Counted from the stretch's first letter, positions 1 to 8,415 are shown. The stretch: 64,000 nt of DNA from Bacillus mojavensis RO-H-1 = KCTC 3706 (GCF_000245335.1 NZ_JH600279.1:558001-622000); one strand, 5' to 3'. Notes: a model not told the origin generated them from the letters alone. A program made the numbers and translations.

Positions 1-443
1 AGATATGTTTTCGCAATCCCAATTGTCGGTTTATTGAGAAAAAAAGCCGCATGGGTGGCAACGCCCATATGGTTGTAATGCAGATACCCGTTGCCATCAA
101 ACAAAAACACATCCGGTTCTGTCTCCAGCTTTTTGGCCGCCTCGATGATCAGCGGCAGCTCACGAAAAGCAAGAAAACCAGACACATACGGCACGCTGAT
201 TTTCCCCATGCTGTGCACTTTTTCAATGACTTCTTTTGTATCAGTGTCAATGACGATGATACTGCACACTCCGTATGGTTCTCCGTCCTGTTCCCAATAG
301 GCAAGGTCAACGCCTGCGCAGGTTTTGATGGAGTCTGGGGTGATGGAGGGTGATAGGTTGATTTTATGTATAAGGGATTGTTGTGTTTGAACAAAATCCG
401 ATTCATCTTTTAGATGAAAATCGTGAATTTGATGTACTTTCAT
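1..443 (-). CDS. ywqL: Endonuclease V (partial; C-terminus beyond window)
   Basis: Endonuclease V cleaves DNA one nucleotide 3' of deaminated bases such as inosine. The reading frame runs from an ATG at 443 off the left edge, giving about 147 of the ~238 residues usual for the family. The protein begins MKVHQIHDFHLKDESD. The catalytic motif VDLAYWE places Asp at residue 46, and DGNGYLHYNHMG places the second metal-binding Asp at residue 116; this glycine-rich segment is the family signature. A good ribosome site (AGAGAGGA) lies 8-10 bases upstream. It is the last gene after a run of toxin-immunity genes on the same strand, with no obvious functional link to them. The identification is firm from motifs and close similarity to remembered YwqL. 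Confidence 0.93.
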   Translation of the reverse strand, partial: MKVHQIHDFHLKDESDFVQTQQSLIHKINLSPSITPDSIKTCAGVDLAYWEQDGEPYGVCSIIVIDTDTKEVIEKVHSMGKISVPYVSGFLAFRELPLIIEAAKKLETEPDVFLFDGNGYLHYNHMGVATHAAFFLNKPTIGIAKTY

Positions 444-597
444 TTCACTTGTTTTCCTCTCTTTACTTCCTAAAATAGTCTTCTCTGTTCAATCATCCTG
501 TAACCTTTTCTGCCTGCTCTTTCATTATCTATGTATCTGATGAAATATAAAAAAAACTCTTTCCAACTTTTCAGTATCTAAAAATCATAGTTCCTTA

Positions 598-744
598 TCA
601 GTCACATACCATTGAATGACTTGTTTGAAAATGACTCCTAAATATATCTTGAGCATAGGAAAGATGTATAACATGATGTTCTTCTTTTTTCTCAATGTTA
701 GCTGATTTCACCATTACGAGGACATGTGTTGCCCCGTATCCCAC
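598..744 (-). CDS. Possible small protein or gene remnant (48 aa)
   Basis: A short frame starts at a GTG preceded by AGAAAGGA at good spacing, directly after the stop of the gene at 746. It encodes a charged, histidine-containing peptide ending HSMVCD. I do not recognise it. It could be a real small protein co-transcribed with the upstream immunity-like gene, or the tail of a decayed gene. An in-frame ATG at 798 would make a longer version overlapping the upstream gene. The remaining 443-597 stretch is AT-rich and I see no gene in it. Confidence 0.25.
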   Translation of the reverse strand: MGYGATHVLVMVKSANIEKKEEHHVIHLSYAQDIFRSHFQTSHSMVCD

Positions 745-745
745 A

Positions 746-1210
746 TTATCTTTCCTTTCTGCACAAGGGGATGTATTCACCAAACTCAGGGAACACATCC
801 CAGTTATTCTCTAGACTGTCGCTAGTATCACGTTCTTCGACTGAACCAGTCTTAAAATCTGTCTTCTCCATTACTATATGACCATCTTCACGGAAGCCTA
901 AAATCAAACTGCTGATTTCAATCTCAGTTGCATCATCATATTCCCAATACATTGCTGTTCTTAAGAAGATCTTACCGTGGCTTATAACTTCAAAATCATA
1001 ATTCAGATACTTACGATTCAGGTCATCATAAAAACCAACCGAAACCCATTCGTTTGTTACATTTACAATATACTTAGGTTTTTCATCTTCGATTAACACC
1101 GCAGTATATGGTTCATGATTTTGATGATGCAAATATGCGGTACGTTCATCAAGAATATTCCACGGCTGTTTTTTGATGTCCGACCATTCATCACAATAAT
1201 AAACTTTCAT
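746..1210 (-). CDS. Hypothetical protein, probable orphan immunity protein
   Basis: This encodes 154 residues beginning MKVYYCDEWSDIKK. The start is the ATG at 1210, preceded by AAAAGGTG eight bases upstream; an in-frame TTG at 1213 is less likely. The protein is acidic, soluble, rich in aromatic residues, and has no signal peptide or membrane segment. I do not recognise the family. It sits in the trail of small AT-rich genes downstream of an LXG toxin operon, and its size, acidity and position fit an immunity protein collected at a polymorphic-toxin locus. That role is inferred from context only. Confidence 0.6.
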   Translation of the reverse strand: MKVYYCDEWSDIKKQPWNILDERTAYLHHQNHEPYTAVLIEDEKPKYIVNVTNEWVSVGFYDDLNRKYLNYDFEVISHGKIFLRTAMYWEYDDATEIEISSLILGFREDGHIVMEKTDFKTGSVEERDTSDSLENNWDVFPEFGEYIPLCRKER

Positions 1211-1326
1211 CAATTGGACACCTTTTCATTAATAATCCTGTTTTCAGGGAATCACTTTTTAATCTGGTCGGATAAAAAGAACCAGTTTGTATATCAACCA
1301 TTTTTTCCGATACTAGCAACTTTGTT

Positions 1327-1980
1327 TTAATATTTGTTGTTAATTTCTTTAACAAAAATAGATTCCAAAATGAAGCTTAACTCAATGATTTTACTGCACC
1401 TTACATCCTCTAGTGGATTGTCCCAATCTTCATTTTTTATAAGTTCAATGCCATAGCTTCCGGTTGGATCCCCTTCTGGGTACCACCCTACGTCAAGCAG
1501 CAAATTTTTTGTCTTATGAGAAATCTGTAAGAGATCTTGATTAAAGTCAAATAACCAAGCATCATCATTTGCTTCTAGAGACTCAGGATCAGTATCTTTT
1601 ACTGTAATATAATCAACAGTCCAACCAGCTGGTATCTTTAGCCTTAAGAAATTGGGAATCTGTTGGGTTAGTGGCTGCCCCCCCTCTAAAACCCCGCTTC
1701 CCACACTCCAGATTTGACGTTCTAGCTCTTCTAATAAATGTTCTATTACATCAAAAGATATTTCTTCATAAATCTTATCTATTTTTAAGCCAACTACGTT
1801 GATTTGGTATTGATTATTTTCATATATAACATTAATAATAGCATTACGTTTTTCATTTTGTAGTATTAGTAGTTCATTCTCTTCTTCTGTTCTTTTTTCT
1901 GAGTTTAAATTGTTCAGTACCACAGACCAGCCATCACAGAATTTTAACGTCTGTAATTGAAAAGTTGGATCTCTGCCCAT
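1327..1980 (-). CDS. Hypothetical protein, possible immunity-associated protein
   Basis: This encodes 217 residues beginning MGRDPTFQLQTLKF. The frame is open upstream to 2115, but the ATG at 1980 has a near-ideal ribosome site (AAAAGGAG, 7-base spacing), and a transcription terminator lies inside the upstream extension at 2034-2070, so the short start is preferred. The protein is acidic and soluble, with a C-terminal half rich in Trp and Asp (WTVDYITVKD, DDAWLFDF). I do not recognise a named family. It lies among immunity-like genes downstream of the LXG toxin, so an immunity or immunity-decoy role is plausible but unproven. Confidence 0.6.
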   Translation of the reverse strand: MGRDPTFQLQTLKFCDGWSVVLNNLNSEKRTEEENELLILQNEKRNAIINVIYENNQYQINVVGLKIDKIYEEISFDVIEHLLEELERQIWSVGSGVLEGGQPLTQQIPNFLRLKIPAGWTVDYITVKDTDPESLEANDDAWLFDFNQDLLQISHKTKNLLLDVGWYPEGDPTGSYGIELIKNEDWDNPLEDVRCSKIIELSFILESIFVKEINNKY

Positions 1981-2033
1981 CCTGCTTCTCCTTTTACTCC
2001 ACATTGTTAATCTATCTGTAAGCTTCATCATTC

Positions 2034-2070
2034 TAAAAAAAACTTGCCGATAAAAATACGGCAAGTTTAA
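2034..2070 (-). terminator. Rho-independent terminator
   Basis: On the minus strand AAACTTGCCG pairs with CGGCAAGTTT around a 9-base AT loop and runs into a T-rich tail. It closes the transcript of the SUKH-like gene at 2262 and separates it from the gene starting at 1980. Confidence 0.85.
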
Positions 2071-2261
2071 ACTGTGAAAAGGTTGCACACTAAGGAATTT
2101 ATTCCACTCATACACTGTATCATAGTAATCATATAAATAACTGAGCTCAATAAAACCTTTTTCTTTAATCTAAATAATCGTTTATGCTGAGTTCCTTACA
2201 GGATGTTTAATACCCCGGCCCTTTAACAGGCATCAGCCTATATAGGTAATAATTCTCTTCC

Positions 2262-2813
2262 TTATTCATATAAATTTTCTATTTCAATATCCCAAAAGCT
2301 TCCTTCTTTTATACAATTTGAGTCTACTCTTTTGAATTCTTCTTTCAACCACTCTATTACATATTCTGGAATGCCATTGTCAATAAAGGCATCCTCACCA
2401 TTTATTTGTATAGCCTTGTCAATCATTTCTGAGAAAAGTAATATACATTCAGCAAATTGATTTATTGAAGTGTTAATAAATACTTCCTTATATTCATTAC
2501 CATTATCTAAATAAACAATTCTCTCGTTACTTTCAATGATACATACTGGATCTCCAGAACCAGTGGATCCCAACAACCAATATTTTCGAAATGCTTCAGA
2601 CATATCAAAAATACTCGTTATTGGTTTAAATGATGCTTGAGAGGAAGTAAAATCTAAATAAGGAGGAGGTGTTTCAGGTAAGCCTCCTATAGATAAAAAT
2701 TGTTTAAAATCCTCTGAAAAAGGAACCTCTATTAGATCATCATATGAAAACTTTAATAACGGACCATTTTTATTAACATCCCAGTTTCTATTAAATTTTT
2801 CTGGTAATAACAC
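2262..2813 (-). CDS. SUKH-superfamily immunity-like protein
   Basis: This encodes about 183 residues. The residues around 28-45 (YDDLIEVPFSEDFKQFLSIG) and the following proline-rich GLPETPPPYLDF have the look of the SUKH (SMI1/KNR4-like) immunity superfamily, probably SUKH-4, with the usual W/Y-rich acidic C-terminus. SUKH proteins neutralise nuclease toxins by direct binding. The GTG at 2813 is preferred because GTGGAGG lies five bases upstream; a GTG at 2825 is also possible. It is flanked by terminators on both sides (2034-2070 and 2878-2922), so it looks like a stand-alone cassette downstream of the toxin operon rather than part of it. The target toxin is unknown. Confidence 0.65.
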   Translation of the reverse strand: MLLPEKFNRNWDVNKNGPLLKFSYDDLIEVPFSEDFKQFLSIGGLPETPPPYLDFTSSQASFKPITSIFDMSEAFRKYWLLGSTGSGDPVCIIESNERIVYLDNGNEYKEVFINTSINQFAECILLFSEMIDKAIQINGEDAFIDNGIPEYVIEWLKEEFKRVDSNCIKEGSFWDIEIENLYE

Positions 2814-2877
2814 CTTAGCCTCCACTGTTACTTGTTCTTGGCGTATAGTTTTTCTTTAAGAAAACCAACATTCTAAT

Positions 2878-2922
2878 CATAAAAAACCTTGAAAGGCTTC
2901 AGTAGCCAATCAAGGTCAATTA
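2878..2922 (-). terminator. Rho-independent terminator
   Basis: On the minus strand ACCTTGA pairs with TCAAGGT, with an inner GGCT/AGCC pairing, followed by TTTTTT. It ends the ywqHIJ-immunity operon just after the SMI1-type gene. Confidence 0.85.
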
Positions 2923-2950
2923 ATTCTTCTAACCCTTCCCACTATTAAGT

Positions 2951-3391
2951 CTAATCCTCAATTAAATCGATATAATATTTATCATTTTTCATAAGTTCAA
3001 TTAAAAACTCTTCTAATGAATCTGCAATTTTTATATCATCATAGTATATTGAATTGTTTTGTTCATTGCCTAATGCAATTAACAATAAAGCACTTTCACT
3101 CGCTTCAAAAAAAATCACTTTATCTTCTTCAAGTTCCTCATAAACTTCAATATCTGGATAAAACTCAAAGTCATTAACTTTTAATCTTGCATCTCTAATT
3201 GAAGCAGGTCCAAGAATGCGATTAATATTATATTCTGATTTTTTCAGAAAGCCGTAACCAACCTCAAGAAGAAACTGTCTCAAATCATAAGGTAATTTTA
3301 AACCTAACTTATTTTCAACTTCTAAAATTTCATTCTCACTTACTGGATAAAATGTATTTTCTTTGTAACTTTTAATAAAATCATATTTCAC
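2951..3391 (-). CDS. SMI1/KNR4 (SUKH) family immunity protein, cognate to the LXG toxin
   Basis: This encodes 146 residues. The SMI1/KNR4 signature is clear near the N-terminus: a start helix, then ENKLGLKLPYDLRQFLLEVG at about residues 27-46, followed by an acidic C-terminal half. The GTG start at 3391 has a strong ribosome site (AAAGGAGG) lying inside the 3' end of the toxin gene, so the two are translationally coupled. Position immediately after the toxin and the SUKH fold make it the expected antidote to the C-terminal nuclease. In 168 the gene at this place is ywqK, the YwqJ antitoxin. I think the protein here is unrelated to 168 YwqK, in line with a different toxin tip. Base composition is markedly AT-rich. 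Confidence 0.8.
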   Translation of the reverse strand: MKYDFIKSYKENTFYPVSENEILEVENKLGLKLPYDLRQFLLEVGYGFLKKSEYNINRILGPASIRDARLKVNDFEFYPDIEVYEELEEDKVIFFEASESALLLIALGNEQNNSIYYDDIKIADSLEEFLIELMKNDKYYIDLIED

Positions 3392-3393
3392 AA

Positions 3394-5274
3394 TTATTTA
3401 CCTCCTTTGAATAGTTCATTAGCAGGTGAACCCGTCCCATGAATACCAGATTGATGCTCATTAGGAAACTTAGCTGGGTGAATATTCCACCACTCGTGTT
3501 CTCCCTCAAAACTGTTTTCGATAATATGGTGAGCATCATACTTATCACCTTTTTTTCTCACCGGTTCGCCAGTCTTTTTAGATATAACGTCTTCAGAGTA
3601 AGTTGGCCATGTTTGACCAGTATTTTTCTCCCACTCTTCAATAAGCTGATCCTTAATTTTATTAAACGCTCTTCGATGTTTTCTTGTCTGTAACGGAGTT
3701 AACTTTTTATACTCTTTGTTTCTTAAAGCTTCTTTGAGTTTTTCAACCTGATTTTTTGGTATTTTTCTAGATGTTCTTGTCTCAACATCTTTTACATACC
3801 TTTTTATTAAATCATAGTTAATCTTGTCTACAATATTTGTATTTCCACTACCCACCATCTTCACAATCCCAAGATCTTTCACAGCTTTCGTTTTCACATC
3901 AGCGTGAACAATTGGGAAAGTTGCCCCATCCGGTGTGACAGTCTTGTGAACACGAATTTTTACATTCGTCGGCACTTTGAAATCTTTTACTTGGTCTAGA
4001 ATCTGTTTCCCTTTTTCAACTTTTGCTGCTTGAGGCGATTTTGCAAGCGGTATGCCTTTGTCTATATGTTTCGCCAATGCACCAGCTCCAACCAAGCTCA
4101 ATGCCGCTTCCAGCGCGCCCGATTTCCGCTTCTCCTCGGACACTTTGTTTCCAAACATATCTCTGCCTGTCACGGCTTCAGAGAATCCGTTTGACGCAAC
4201 AAGGCCGTATGCGCCCATTTCTGACATTTTGAGAATGTCTAAGGATTTGCCTGTTTTGTAGGCATCTAAAGCGTGTTCGGCCGCGATAGCCGCTTTTCCG
4301 GTTTTGTAGATGGCTTTTCCGCCTTTGAAAGCGCGGCCTGCCCAGCCGACGACCGGTATGAATCCGGCTGCAGCCATTGCTCCTGCTGTCACACGTTCTG
4401 CGGCAGAGAGTTTTTCGCCGGTAACCGGGTCAACGCCTTCCGTCGCTCTTTTATAATCATAATAGCCGGAGACTTCACCAGTAAAGGTGCAAATCCCATC
4501 CCATGTTTTTTCATACCACGGTTTATTCGCTTCTTCTTCCGCTTTTTCCTGAAGCCGTCTTGCTTCGGCTTGCTGGGCTTTTGCATCAATATAGGTCGTT
4601 CCTTGCTTTTCTACTTCAATCACGCTTTTGTAAACTTCATTGCTGTGGAAGGCTTTTTTATCATAGTACATAGGGGATGCGCTTTTCCCATTGCTGGTGG
4701 CCTGCATAAGAACAGAATATTTGGTGAGCACTGCGTTGTCCAAAGATTCTAAATTTTGGTATTCAGTGGTCAGGGATTCATCAAGCTTATCGACTGCCGT
4801 GATCGTGTCACGCCTGATTTTTTGAGCATCGCCCATCTTATCCGCGTAATTATCAAGCGAGTACATATCGAGATCAATAACATCGCTGATGCCTGACAAA
4901 ATAGAATCGATTTCTGCTTTATGAGCGGAGACAATTTCCGAGGCTTTTAAATCTCCGTTGGGCAGCTCATGATCCAAAAAAGAAGTTTCCACATATGAAT
5001 CATTCAGTTCTTGATCTTTAATATCTCCTGAAATGCCGTTCAAAAATGCAATCTGAGCAGAGACAAGCGTCAGCCAGCTGTCGACGATTTCCGCCTGTCC
5101 CTGAAAGAAGTCCTTAATATTGTCCGCGCCTTTTCCTTTAAAATTGTCACCTAACTCAGCAACTTCCTGAAACGCCTTTTTTAGCGTGTTCAGCTGCTCT
5201 TCCAGCGTCTCATATTGCTTTTTTCTATTTTTCGCTTCATCGATTAAAGAATGTGATTCAAATACTTTACTCAT
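3394..5274 (-). CDS. ywqJ: LXG polymorphic toxin with C-terminal HNH-type nuclease domain
   Basis: This 626-residue polymorphic toxin is exported by the type VII (Ess/Yuk) system. Residues 1 to ~210 form the LXG helical targeting domain. A pre-toxin TG-like segment follows at ~287-330 (AAERVTAGAMAAAGFIPVVG). The C-terminal toxin domain carries a His-His motif (DAHHIIENSF, ~578) followed by WWNIHP and HQSGIHG, which look like the metal-binding and catalytic residues of an HNH/Endonuclease VII-type nuclease. The 168 YwqJ ends instead in a deaminase-type domain as I recall, so the tip has been exchanged. Base composition falls from near genome average to AT-rich around 3,900, which fits replacement of the 3' end together with the immunity gene. 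Start ATG 5274 has a GAAAGGG site. Confidence 0.85.
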   Translation of the reverse strand: MSKVFESHSLIDEAKNRKKQYETLEEQLNTLKKAFQEVAELGDNFKGKGADNIKDFFQGQAEIVDSWLTLVSAQIAFLNGISGDIKDQELNDSYVETSFLDHELPNGDLKASEIVSAHKAEIDSILSGISDVIDLDMYSLDNYADKMGDAQKIRRDTITAVDKLDESLTTEYQNLESLDNAVLTKYSVLMQATSNGKSASPMYYDKKAFHSNEVYKSVIEVEKQGTTYIDAKAQQAEARRLQEKAEEEANKPWYEKTWDGICTFTGEVSGYYDYKRATEGVDPVTGEKLSAAERVTAGAMAAAGFIPVVGWAGRAFKGGKAIYKTGKAAIAAEHALDAYKTGKSLDILKMSEMGAYGLVASNGFSEAVTGRDMFGNKVSEEKRKSGALEAALSLVGAGALAKHIDKGIPLAKSPQAAKVEKGKQILDQVKDFKVPTNVKIRVHKTVTPDGATFPIVHADVKTKAVKDLGIVKMVGSGNTNIVDKINYDLIKRYVKDVETRTSRKIPKNQVEKLKEALRNKEYKKLTPLQTRKHRRAFNKIKDQLIEEWEKNTGQTWPTYSEDVISKKTGEPVRKKGDKYDAHHIIENSFEGEHEWWNIHPAKFPNEHQSGIHGTGSPANELFKGGK

Positions 5275-5292
5275 CGCACTGCCCTTTCTCTT

Positions 5293-5553
5293 CTATTTTA
5301 CTGCGATCGCCTCATCCTGCTCTTTCAGTGAATCAACATTATCCTTCGTATCCTCGATATTTTTCTGTACCGCTTTTTTATAATCTCCGAGCATGGTTTT
5401 GATGTTCTCCTCACGCTCATGATATTTCTTCGTATAATCGAGGCTGTTTTTTCCGTTGGATCCTGCGGCGCCGATTGATACGTCAGCAAGCGCATCTTTG
5501 ACAGACTCTAATGTTTTGATGACTGTGTCGTACTTCAGCTTAATTTCTGACAT
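5293..5553 (-). CDS. ywqI: DUF5344 family LXG partner protein YwqI
   Basis: This encodes an 86-residue helical protein of the DUF5344 family with no signal peptide or membrane segment. Small helical proteins of this type are encoded immediately upstream of LXG toxins and are thought to pair with the LXG domain for type VII secretion. Start ATG 5553 is preceded by GGTGGTGAT. It sits 18 bp upstream of ywqJ and 9 bp downstream of ywqH, all in one operon. Assignment rests on sequence similarity and on the conserved ywqH-ywqI-ywqJ order. Confidence 0.85.
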   Translation of the reverse strand: MSEIKLKYDTVIKTLESVKDALADVSIGAAGSNGKNSLDYTKKYHEREENIKTMLGDYKKAVQKNIEDTKDNVDSLKEQDEAIAVK

Positions 5554-5562
5554 AAAAAAAGA

Positions 5563-5985
5563 TCACCACCATTTTAGTTTACTAATTTGTCTTCCTGCTT
5601 CTTCTACGAAATCTTCTCCTTTAGCAAGAAGGTCGCCTGCGGCATTCGCTGCACTTTTTGTCAAATTCAGCTCAAATTTCTCTGTCTCAAGCCAGAATAT
5701 TTTGCTTTGAATCGAAGCCATATACTCGTTATATTTATCATTCACAATCTTAGATGCTTCCGATTTCGCCTCTTCTCTTCCCTTGTCGAAATCATCAGCT
5801 TTTGTTCCCGTCCAATGCTTGCCTAATTCCGGTTTCACAATTTCTTTGATTTCAGTGATTGCCTCTTCTTGCAGTGTGTCTATGTCTTTTTTTGCTTTTT
5901 TCAGCTTTTCGATCTTGTCTTCCACGTCGGAAATTTTTCCGTTGAGCGAACTTTTGATATCCGCTAGCATACTTTCATAACCCAT
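5563..5985 (-). CDS. ywqH: DUF5082 family LXG partner protein YwqH
   Basis: This encodes 140 residues beginning MGYESMLADIKSS. It is almost entirely coiled-coil helix, with heptad-like Ile/Leu/Lys patterning through residues 10-60, and belongs to the DUF5082 family found first in LXG toxin operons. ATG 5985 is chosen over the upstream GTG at 5994 because GAGGTG lies six bases before it. It likely acts with YwqI as a targeting partner of the toxin. It is the first gene of the ywqHIJ-immunity operon. Confidence 0.85.
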   Translation of the reverse strand: MGYESMLADIKSSLNGKISDVEDKIEKLKKAKKDIDTLQEEAITEIKEIVKPELGKHWTGTKADDFDKGREEAKSEASKIVNDKYNEYMASIQSKIFWLETEKFELNLTKSAANAAGDLLAKGEDFVEEAGRQISKLKWW

Positions 5986-6308
5986 CTGAATCACCTCTTA
6001 ATACTCAAAAAGTCGTATGGAGGGGCTGATGAAGATAGACTTTTCCATACTTTATTTCCATATATTATATTTTAAAATAGCAAGAAGGCGGCTTAAATAG
6101 GGTAAAATGCTTAATTTAAGCTTGTAACGCTCTGAATACGGAGGTCTAAAGTCTCTTTTTTGTTCGTTATCAAATCAATGCGAGCGCTTTTTATGTTGAG
6201 AAATTCTAAAGTCGTAGTTAGAAAGACACTTGAAAGAAGCAGATTTTGATGATTTGTTCTTTTCCTTATGTGGTAAAATCTCGTAAGATTAAGAGGTGAA
6301 ACCGAGGG
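5986..6308. other. Intergenic region between divergent genes
   Basis: This AT-rich gap separates ywqH (minus) from the membrane protein at 6309 (plus). A minus-strand -10-like TATAAT lies at 6064-6069 and a plus-strand TAAAAT at 6274-6279, but neither has a convincing -35 at standard spacing. I see no coding sequence. In 168 I recall ywqG near here; it is not present. Confidence 0.5.
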
Positions 6309-6689
6309 ATGACAATGAGTTTTTTCAGTCCGATGATATTATTTTTCGTGGTTTTTCTTTTTCTGTCCTTCTTTGTATTTGGAATGGCAGGCACTTTATT
6401 GTTTAGAAAACACGGCCTTTGGTCAATGCCTCTTACAGTGCTCTGCTTATTGGTCATATTTATGTTCTGTATTGACTCAGCCGCGCCTGATTTTATTGTT
6501 TGGCTTATTTCATTTCCGCTTCTGACCCTATTGGCGGCAGGGGTGACCCTTTGGATCAAAAGCTTGTATGAGCTGCAGTCCCAATTGTACAGAACGTTTG
6601 AAAAGTCTTTTCCCCTTAAATCATCAGGTGTGATGAATAAAATTTGCGATGCCGACGTCTCCCTACATCAAATCAATATCATTGTCTGA
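6309..6689 (+). CDS. Small three-helix membrane protein
   Basis: This encodes 126 residues with three hydrophobic segments at about 7-30, 38-56 and 60-82, then a polar tail of ~40 residues. It is an inner-membrane protein of unknown function that I cannot place in a named family. ATG 6309 or the ATG at 6315 could be used; both lie behind AGAGGTG/GAGGG sequences. It occupies the slot between ywqF and ywqH where 168 carries ywqG. The tail ([15 protein letters not shown]) looks less gene-like and may include a changed 3' end. Confidence 0.6.
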   Translation: MTMSFFSPMILFFVVFLFLSFFVFGMAGTLLFRKHGLWSMPLTVLCLLVIFMFCIDSAAPDFIVWLISFPLLTLLAAGVTLWIKSLYELQSQLYRTFEKSFPLKSSGVMNKICDADVSLHQINIIV

Positions 6690-6871
6690 ATCAATTTGTA
6701 AAAGCATGATGGGATGTTCTTTATACGCGTATTCCAACCGAATGAATCAAAGAATTCAACTGTCCCTATGCTCGCGTATTGCTCAAACTGAAAATCTGTA
6801 GGCAGCACCCTCTAGTTTCAAACAATAGGTAAACCTTAGCGAACATATCCATCGTATACAAAAGATGGATA

Positions 6872-6901
6872 CAAAAAAAGACCGGCATCCCGCCAGTCCT
6901 T
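6872..6901 (-). terminator. Rho-independent terminator of the ywqCDEF operon
   Basis: On the minus strand GACTGGC pairs with GCCGGTC (one mismatch), followed by seven T residues, just beyond the ywqF stop. A second hairpin, ATCCATC/GATGGAT, lies next to it at 6848-6870. Confidence 0.85.
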
Positions 6902-6910
6902 CCTTTACAT

Positions 6911-8233
6911 CTATGACATTGCACCTGCCGGAACAACCGCTTTCCGGCCTACAGAATAGTATTCCACTCCGGCGGCAGCAGCCTCTTCTAATGAATAGCA
7001 ATTTCGACCGTCGAAAATCAGCGGCTGCTCCATCAAATCTTGATAATCTGCTAATGGAAATTGTTTAATCTCATCCCAGTCCGTTAAAATCATGACGGCG
7101 TCTGATCCCATAACGGCTTCCGCCATCGTTTTTTTGTATTCAACAGCCTGAGGCAATATATGCTTCGCATGGCTGATTGCAATGGGATCGAAAGCTTTGA
7201 TATGGGCGTCTAGTGCGGCGAGGCGGTTAGCAATGACAATCGACGGCGCGTCTCTCATATCATCCGTGTTCGGTTTAAATGACAGCCCTAAAAGGGTGAT
7301 CGTTTTTCCCGTCACTCCGCCAAGCCTGTTCAGCGCTTTATCAACCAGCATCGCCTGCTGATTGTTGTTGACCTTGATGACCGATTTCAGCAGCTCAAAA
7401 TCATGCTCGACATTGCCCGCAATTTGCACAAGGGCGTTTGTGTCCTTTGGGAAACAAGAACCGCCGTAGCCAATGCCCGCTTTTAAAAACTGGCTCCCGA
7501 TCCGCTTATCCTGTCCCATGCCGTATGCGACAGATTCAATATCAGCGCCGACCTTTTCACATATATTCGAAATTTCATTTATAAAACTGATTTTAGTAGC
7601 CAGAAAGGCATTTGAGGCATATTTGATCATCTCGGCGCTTCTGATATCCGTTTGGTAAATCGGGATATCGAGCGGATGAAAGAGCTCTTCAAGCGTTCTG
7701 GCGGTGTCCTGATCGGCTGTTCCGATCACAATCCTGTCTCCATGAAACGTGTCATGGATGGCTGACCCTTCACGTAAAAATTCCGGATTGGATGCGATCG
7801 ATATGCTGACAGGCTCCGCAAGATGTTTGGTAATCAGCTCGTAAATCCAATCATTTGTTCCGACAGGCACTGTGCTTTTTGTTACGACGATCGTATCTCG
7901 CGTCACGTGCCGGGCAATACGCTTGGCCACATCTGTAATATGCTCCAGGTTCGCATGCCCGTCGTTTTTTTGCGGTGTGCCGACCGCTATAAAAATAATC
8001 TCTGCCTGGTCTAAGCCTTTCTCGTAGCTCGTTTCAAAGCTCAGCCGCCCATCAGCTATATTTTTTCTCATCAGCTCTTCAAGACCCGGTTCAAATATGG
8101 GGGAAATCCCTTTTCTCATTTCTTCAATCTTTTGAGCGTTAATATCAATGCAAGTTACATGATGGCCAATCTCAGAAAGAGAAACACCTGTCACAAGACC
8201 GACATAGCCTGTTCCGATGACTGTTATATTCAT
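6911..8233 (-). CDS. ywqF: UDP-glucose 6-dehydrogenase
   Basis: The enzyme oxidises UDP-glucose to UDP-glucuronate with two NAD+. The 440-residue length is typical. The N-terminal Rossmann motif GTGYVG is at residues 7-12, and the catalytic cysteine lies in GYGGSCFPKDT near residue 260. It is a paralogue of TuaD, and in B. subtilis YwqF is known to be activated by tyrosine phosphorylation by PtkA, encoded just upstream. Start ATG 8233 follows GGAGG. It is the distal gene of the tkmA-ptkA-ptpZ-ywqF set; a 182-bp gap before it holds a TATAAT-like element and a short perfect palindrome, so it may have its own promoter. Confidence 0.95.
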   Translation of the reverse strand: MNITVIGTGYVGLVTGVSLSEIGHHVTCIDINAQKIEEMRKGISPIFEPGLEELMRKNIADGRLSFETSYEKGLDQAEIIFIAVGTPQKNDGHANLEHITDVAKRIARHVTRDTIVVTKSTVPVGTNDWIYELITKHLAEPVSISIASNPEFLREGSAIHDTFHGDRIVIGTADQDTARTLEELFHPLDIPIYQTDIRSAEMIKYASNAFLATKISFINEISNICEKVGADIESVAYGMGQDKRIGSQFLKAGIGYGGSCFPKDTNALVQIAGNVEHDFELLKSVIKVNNNQQAMLVDKALNRLGGVTGKTITLLGLSFKPNTDDMRDAPSIVIANRLAALDAHIKAFDPIAISHAKHILPQAVEYKKTMAEAVMGSDAVMILTDWDEIKQFPLADYQDLMEQPLIFDGRNCYSLEEAAAAGVEYYSVGRKAVVPAGAMS

Positions 8234-8325
8234 GGTTTCCCTCCAACAGTTAAATTGCTGCTTTACAGCTTCCGTATTATCGTATGAGAACTTCCTGACA
8301 TGAATGCGGATGATCTCCCGGAATC

Positions 8326-8339
8326 AATCTGTACAGATT
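8326..8339. promoter_or_regulatory. 14-bp perfect palindrome upstream of ywqF
   Basis: AATCTGTACAGATT is a perfect inverted repeat in the ptpZ-ywqF gap. It could be a dimeric regulator site or part of an mRNA hairpin. No regulator can be named from the sequence. Confidence 0.3.
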
Positions 8340-8415
8340 TCTGAAATATGATTCAATCATACAATATACTATTATATCGTTCTCACAAAGAAAGTGGGGA
8401 AATGAGAATTGCAGA

